This document shows, one piece after another, positions 6,498 to 8,709 of a stretch of DNA of 8,709 bases. The position numbers were made by a program, and so were the translations under genes. Each line of letters starts with the position of its first letter. Position 1 is the stretch's first letter. Below the pieces are notes generated by a model, which was not told the origin of the DNA, did no database searches, and saw only the letters and a list, made by a program, of their open reading frames with translations. The stretch lies in assembly GCA_020050695.1 (NCBI GenBank), contig JAGVKI010000116.1:1-8709 (forward strand). The letters are read 5' to 3'. Source of the stretch: Alphaproteobacteria bacterium. GTDB lineage: Bacteria; Pseudomonadota; Alphaproteobacteria; Rickettsiales; SXRF01.

Positions 6498-7142
6498 TTA
6501 GCTGGCTTGCTGCTGTTCCTGCAGGTTATACATCGTAAAACGTTTGGCCAGTTCCTGCGGATGCTCATACTGCACAGGCTCCGGATACAAGCGCTCTATA
6601 CGATGGCAGTAATAGGCTGACGCAAGTTCCGTACGCCATTTTGGAAATACGACATCCATAAATGTTTCTGCGCGTTTTACCATCGGCAACATAAGCGGGC
6701 CAAAATAGTAAGGATGTGTATCGACCAGTTCATCTCTCTTGAAGGGAGTGAAATGCGCGCAATGCCCATGCTCCATCATAATAATGCCCCGGTTGCTGAC
6801 ATCATCATACAGCATGAGATCTATAAACGGCCAGCTCCATCCGAAACGGGGGCGGTGCAATGCCATTTTAGGATTCCAGACCTTGGCGTTAAAGGGGCTC
6901 ATACGCTTGAATTCCCAGCCATTGGCAACAAACATGGATTCAATTTCAGTTATGCTCTCACGCGGAAAGGCAAATTCCACACAATCATGCCATGGGGCAA
7001 GGCCACGAAAGTAAAAACTGTTAAGCAATGTCTGGTGTGACATCCACCACTGGTATTCAACGCTCCTGAAGATAGAAGCGACTTCGCCCGCGGCATCGTA
7101 GAGTGCCTTTTCTTCTGCATCATTCATACGTTTTATAAACAT
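6498..7142 (-). CDS. LicD-like protein with degenerate metal motif
   Basis: This cytosolic protein of 214 residues resembles the LicD/fukutin-related nucleotidyltransferase-fold family, whose members attach phosphocholine or similar groups to glycans. The match lies in TLLNSFYFRGLAPW (38-51), which corresponds to the family pattern around GTLLGxxRxxxxxPWDDDIDI, and in WPFIDLML (104-111), which corresponds to the later PFIDxF strand. The usual acidic cluster after PW reads H-D-C-V-E-F (52-57), so only D53 and E56 remain as possible metal ligands. D108 is kept. The start at 7142 is backed by AGGGG about six bases upstream. There is no glycan gene next to it to suggest a substrate. If the family call is right, catalysis is uncertain. 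Confidence 0.5.
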   Translation of the reverse strand: MFIKRMNDAEEKALYDAAGEVASIFRSVEYQWWMSHQTLLNSFYFRGLAPWHDCVEFAFPRESITEIESMFVANGWEFKRMSPFNAKVWNPKMALHRPRFGWSWPFIDLMLYDDVSNRGIIMMEHGHCAHFTPFKRDELVDTHPYYFGPLMLPMVKRAETFMDVVFPKWRTELASAYYCHRIERLYPEPVQYEHPQELAKRFTMYNLQEQQQAS

Positions 7143-7325
7143 TCGCTACCCCTGTCATTGCGCATATAGATTTGTACTACCAGTTGAAGACCGCGTATAG
7201 AACTTTCATACAGGCACTATAGTGATGCTTGGTAAAAAAAACCTTTAAATCAAAGGAATTACCCAGCCTTTCCAGCAAAATAATATCCATTACAAGCAAA
7301 TGATAAATATAGACAATCAAATTCA

Positions 7326-7345
7326 TATTGACTTAGTAGACAATA
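7326..7345. promoter_or_regulatory. Candidate Rrf2 operator dyad
   Basis: The imperfect 20-bp dyad has matching arms TATTGxCT and AGxCAATA around a four-base centre (7 of 10 base pairs symmetric). It overlaps the -35 box of the promoter for the Rrf2 gene. Rrf2-family dimers bind dyads of about this size and often repress their own genes, so autoregulation is the natural reading. The family assignment is established; the site itself is inferred. Confidence 0.5.
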
Positions 7346-7365
7346 ATCCCTACCGTTATTATAGA
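7337..7365 (+). promoter_or_regulatory. Promoter of the Rrf2-yezD operon
   Basis: TAGACA (7337-7342; five of six matches) and TATAGA (7360-7365; four of six) are spaced by 17 bases, ending 25 bases before the ATG at 7391. An alternative -35, TTGACT (7328-7333), has no good -10 at the right distance. The region is AT-rich. Confidence 0.5.
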
Positions 7366-7390
7366 AATTAACAGGGATAGTAATAACCAT

Positions 7391-7825
7391 ATGCTCTCCA
7401 TGAAGGCAAAATATGCGCTGCGCGCCCTGATTATCATGGCCGTCAATGAGAAGAAAATGATGCAGAGCAAAGTCATTGCTGCGCAGGCAGACGTACCTGC
7501 CAAATTCCTCGAAGCGATACTGGCTGAACTTAAGAACAGCAATATTGTAGGCAGCAAACGTGGTATTTTCGGCGGCTACTTCTTAAGCCGTCCTGCAAAT
7601 GAAGTCATGATTGGGCAAGTTATCCGTGTGCTTGATGGCACCCTTGCCCCACTGGCGTGTGCCAGCGCATCCGACTATCGCAAATGCGAAGATTGTATGG
7701 ATGAAGCGGCCTGTGTAATCCGCAAGGTGATGATCGATGTACGTAACTCCATATCTTCCGTACTCGATAAACAAAGCCTTGCCGATATGCTGAAGCTTTC
7801 GCCGAAGCAAAATGTTTTCTGGTAA
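7391..7825 (+). CDS. Rrf2 family transcriptional regulator, probably Fe-S binding
   Basis: This 144-residue protein has a winged helix-turn-helix over about 1-80. It opens MLSMKAKYALRAL and includes the helix KVIAAQADVPAKFLEAIL (27-44) and the wing around KRGIFGGYFLSRP (56-68). A cysteine cluster follows at 90, 99, 102 and 108. Members such as IscR, NsrR and CymR control Fe-S assembly, nitric oxide response or sulphur assimilation. Three or four cysteines in this place usually mean a bound Fe-S cluster, though the spacing here differs from that of E. coli IscR. The gene is followed 17 bases later by a yezD-like gene, a pairing that I associate with sulphur metabolism, so a CymR/sulphur-type role is more likely than iron-sulphur assembly. 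The start at 7391 has no strong ribosome binding site; M4 (7400) is an alternative. Confidence 0.88.
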   Translation: MLSMKAKYALRALIIMAVNEKKMMQSKVIAAQADVPAKFLEAILAELKNSNIVGSKRGIFGGYFLSRPANEVMIGQVIRVLDGTLAPLACASASDYRKCEDCMDEAACVIRKVMIDVRNSISSVLDKQSLADMLKLSPKQNVFW

Positions 7826-7842
7826 TAACGTATGGAGAATGA

Positions 7843-8007
7843 ATGAGCGAGCAAACTAAAACAAACGAACTGAATGACGTAGAACGCTATATCCTTAGCA
7901 CTATACGTAATATTCAGTTTGGCAGCGTGGAAGTAACCATCCACGACGCCAATATCGTACAGGTTGAAAAGTCGGAAAAGAAACGTTTCGACAAACACTC
8001 AAGCTAA
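7843..8007 (+). CDS. YezD family small protein (DUF2292)
   Basis: At 54 residues this is a very short gene but a recognisable one. The core IRNIQFGSVEVTIHDANIVQ (21-40), followed by VEKSEKKRF, matches the YezD/DUF2292 pattern of an I-R-x-I-x-[FY]-G-S-V-E-[IV]-x-I-H-[DN] strand pair and a basic end. These proteins are about 50-60 residues, soluble, and of unknown biochemical role. From memory they are often next to sulphur assimilation genes or their regulators. GGAG lies five bases before the ATG at 7843. The gene follows the Rrf2 stop by 17 bases with no terminator or promoter between, so the two are probably one operon. Confidence 0.82.
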   Translation: MSEQTKTNELNDVERYILSTIRNIQFGSVEVTIHDANIVQVEKSEKKRFDKHSS

Positions 8008-8030
8008 CCTCGAACCTATCAAACTATTAG

Positions 8031-8084
8031 GCGCCTACCAGACCACTGGTGGCGGCACCTTAGCAAAATAAGGGGGACCGCCAT
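8031..8084 (+). other. Overlapping alternative hairpins after yezD
   Basis: Two stems compete for the same bases. Stem 1 pairs CGCC-ACCA (8032-8040, with T8036 bulged) to TGGTGGCG (8047-8054) around a six-base loop. Stem 2 pairs TGGCGG (8050-8055) to CCGCCA (8078-8083) and continues inward as CCTTA (8058-8062) to TAAGG (8069-8073). Stem 2 would bury AAGGGGG (8070-8076), a strong ribosome binding site for an ATG at 8083. No U-run follows, so it is not an intrinsic terminator. The arrangement looks like a translational switch, but the pairing was judged by eye and no known riboswitch class is recognised. Confidence 0.35.
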
Positions 8085-8153
8085 GATAACTTCGCAGAAA
8101 TTGAAAATGCGCAGGACTTAATCAACGACCTCAAGTATGCGCTGGATTTATAG
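8064..8153 (+). pseudogene. Remnant of the C-terminus of a Cys/Met-metabolism PLP enzyme
   Basis: The frame open from 8064 to the stop at 8151-8153 encodes a tail ending IENAQDLINDLKYALDL. This resembles the last turn and helix of cystathionine gamma-synthase / O-acetylhomoserine sulfhydrylase-type enzymes, which end in patterns like VGIExxxDLIxDLxxAL. There is no in-frame start, and a stop at 8061 closes the frame upstream. The only ATG with a good ribosome binding site (8083) is in another frame and stops after 12 codons. An intact enzyme would need about 400 residues, so most of the gene is missing. A sulphur enzyme would fit behind Rrf2 and yezD. The match rests on about 17 residues, so the call is tentative. 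Confidence 0.4.
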
Positions 8154-8255
8154 CTGATTTTCCTAGGGTTTTAGCCAGTAAAACACATCAAAATCACGTC
8201 AAATTGACACATAAACTTCACATGCATTGCTATAGGCATGTGCTAGATTCACGCT
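8154..8255 (+). promoter_or_regulatory. Upstream region of the membrane protein gene, with 7+10+7 inverted repeat
   Basis: A perfect -35 consensus TTGACA sits at 8204-8209. At the proper 17-18-base spacing only poor -10 boxes are found; a better one, TGC-TATAGG (8228-8236, extended -10 type), is 21 bases away. Over it lies a perfect inverted repeat CACATGC (8219-8225), 10 bases, GCATGTG (8236-8242). An operator covering a weakly spaced promoter would be consistent with activator- or repressor-controlled expression. No strong ribosome binding site precedes the ATG at 8256. Confidence 0.45.
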
Positions 8256-8709
8256 ATGGAAAAGCCGTTACAATATACGGGCAATTCCGCGACCAGACTA
8301 AATGGAGTGGTAACCGCCAAAGTGCAAGAGGTTCCTCACGAAAGTGGGACAGCTAACACTGACGCTCAACCTGAAAAAACCCTACCCCAGCACCGTACAT
8401 TTGGCCTGAAAGCGTTCGACGTTTTCCTATACCCCATACTCACGAACTTAAGCGTATTTGCGATTTCGGTAGCGGCTACCTACCTCACCTCGCGCGGCGG
8501 TGACCGTAATGCCGAAGGTAAACTGATTTACGGCAAGGTCGGGGAGTTCTTCCAGAAACGCGGCGACTGGCTGATGAACAAGTTTAAAAGCCTTGGCATG
8601 AACCATGCGCAGGCGGACATGTCGAAGATGGTGTTCTTCTCTTTCCTCGACGGCTCATTGATGGCTCCTGCCGTAAAGCTGCTCGAGGACAGGCGTGAAC
8701 ATATTGGCC
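8256..8709 (+). CDS. Conserved-looking membrane-associated protein, cut by the window end
   Basis: The frame is open from ATG 8256 to the end of the window: 151 residues are visible and the C-terminus is missing. A polar, probably disordered stretch (1-47) precedes FGLKAFDVFLYP (49-60). One hydrophobic segment follows (about 54-78, including NLSVFAISVAATYLTSRGG), then a soluble part with GKVGEFFQKRGDWL and MSKMVFFSFLDGSLMAPAVKLLEDRRE near the end. The dense aromatic and charged pattern looks like a constrained family. I recall similar uncharacterised proteins in intracellular alphaproteobacteria but cannot name it. There is no cleavable signal peptide at the chosen start. The coding call is well supported by the 454-base open frame and sensible composition. 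Confidence 0.7.
   Translation, partial: MEKPLQYTGNSATRLNGVVTAKVQEVPHESGTANTDAQPEKTLPQHRTFGLKAFDVFLYPILTNLSVFAISVAATYLTSRGGDRNAEGKLIYGKVGEFFQKRGDWLMNKFKSLGMNHAQADMSKMVFFSFLDGSLMAPAVKLLEDRREHIG

Larger units (their letters stand above)
7143..7390. other. Divergent intergenic region between LicD-like gene and Rrf2 gene
   Basis: These 248 bases carry no gene that I can support. Visible structure includes a 10-bp perfect palindrome CACTATAGTG (7215-7224), a small inverted repeat CCTTT-N5-AAAGG (7242-7256), and near the right end the Rrf2 promoter and dyad described separately. A promoter for the minus-strand gene is not obvious. Confidence 0.5.

Noticed and set aside
7675..7998. 107-codon minus-strand open frame across the Rrf2 and yezD genes
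   Set aside because: It is antisense to two recognisable genes and shows no motif; it is a chance frame.
8031..8084. Known riboswitch class (SAM-II, SAM-V or SAH)
   Set aside because: Context made it worth checking, but the conserved core sequences that I remember are not present.
8083..8121. 12-codon ORF with a strong ribosome binding site as a real leader peptide gene
   Set aside because: It has no run of regulatory codons and overlaps the enzyme remnant in another frame. A broken start of a former gene is simpler. It is mentioned under the hairpin finding.
1..8709. CRISPR array, insertion sequence, integrase, tRNA or rRNA
   Set aside because: No regularly spaced repeats, transposase motifs, cloverleaf or rRNA-like stretches were seen on either strand.

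Overview
The window comes from a Gram-negative bacterium of moderate GC content. A proteobacterium is likely and an alphaproteobacterium is my best guess. The guess rests on the Rrf2 regulator beginning MLSMKAKYALRAL, the ECF sigma / short anti-sigma / proline-rich Metal_resist-like operon, and a sulphur-type Rrf2-YezD pair. No ribosomal RNA, tRNA, CRISPR array, insertion sequence or phage gene is visible, so this reads as chromosomal housekeeping and accessory sequence.

Layout, left to right. A SulP anion transporter with a STAS domain (156-1748, +) has a good promoter in front. It runs tail-to-tail into a divergent glycerophosphodiesterase-like protein (1745-3157, -), with interlocked stop codons. 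A strong bidirectional-looking hairpin (3276-3302) then closes a three-gene minus-strand operon: ECF sigma factor (4167-4727), small one-TM putative anti-sigma factor (3863-4177) and a periplasmic proline-rich Metal_resist/CpxP-like protein (3321-3866). Both junctions in that operon overlap. Divergent from it is an unrecognised secreted, probably lipidated protein (4955-6001, +) with its own terminator. A small unrecognised cytosolic protein (6132-6497, +) follows, abutting tail-to-tail a LicD-like protein with a degenerate metal motif (6498-7142, -).

The right end looks related to sulphur or Fe-S control. An Rrf2 regulator with four clustered cysteines (7391-7825) has a dyad over its own -35 box. 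A 54-residue YezD-family protein (7843-8007) follows and is probably co-transcribed. After it comes a short structured stretch with two mutually exclusive hairpins, then what looks like the eroded C-terminal tail of a Cys/Met-metabolism PLP enzyme. The window ends inside a conserved-looking membrane-associated protein (8256 onward), preceded by a 7+10+7 inverted repeat.

No single system clearly spans the window. The most interesting leads are the active-site substitutions in the GDPD-like protein, the structured segment and gene remnant after yezD, and the sigma/anti-sigma/polyproline operon as a self-contained envelope-stress sensor. Functional statements are from family recognition by eye; no database search was run.
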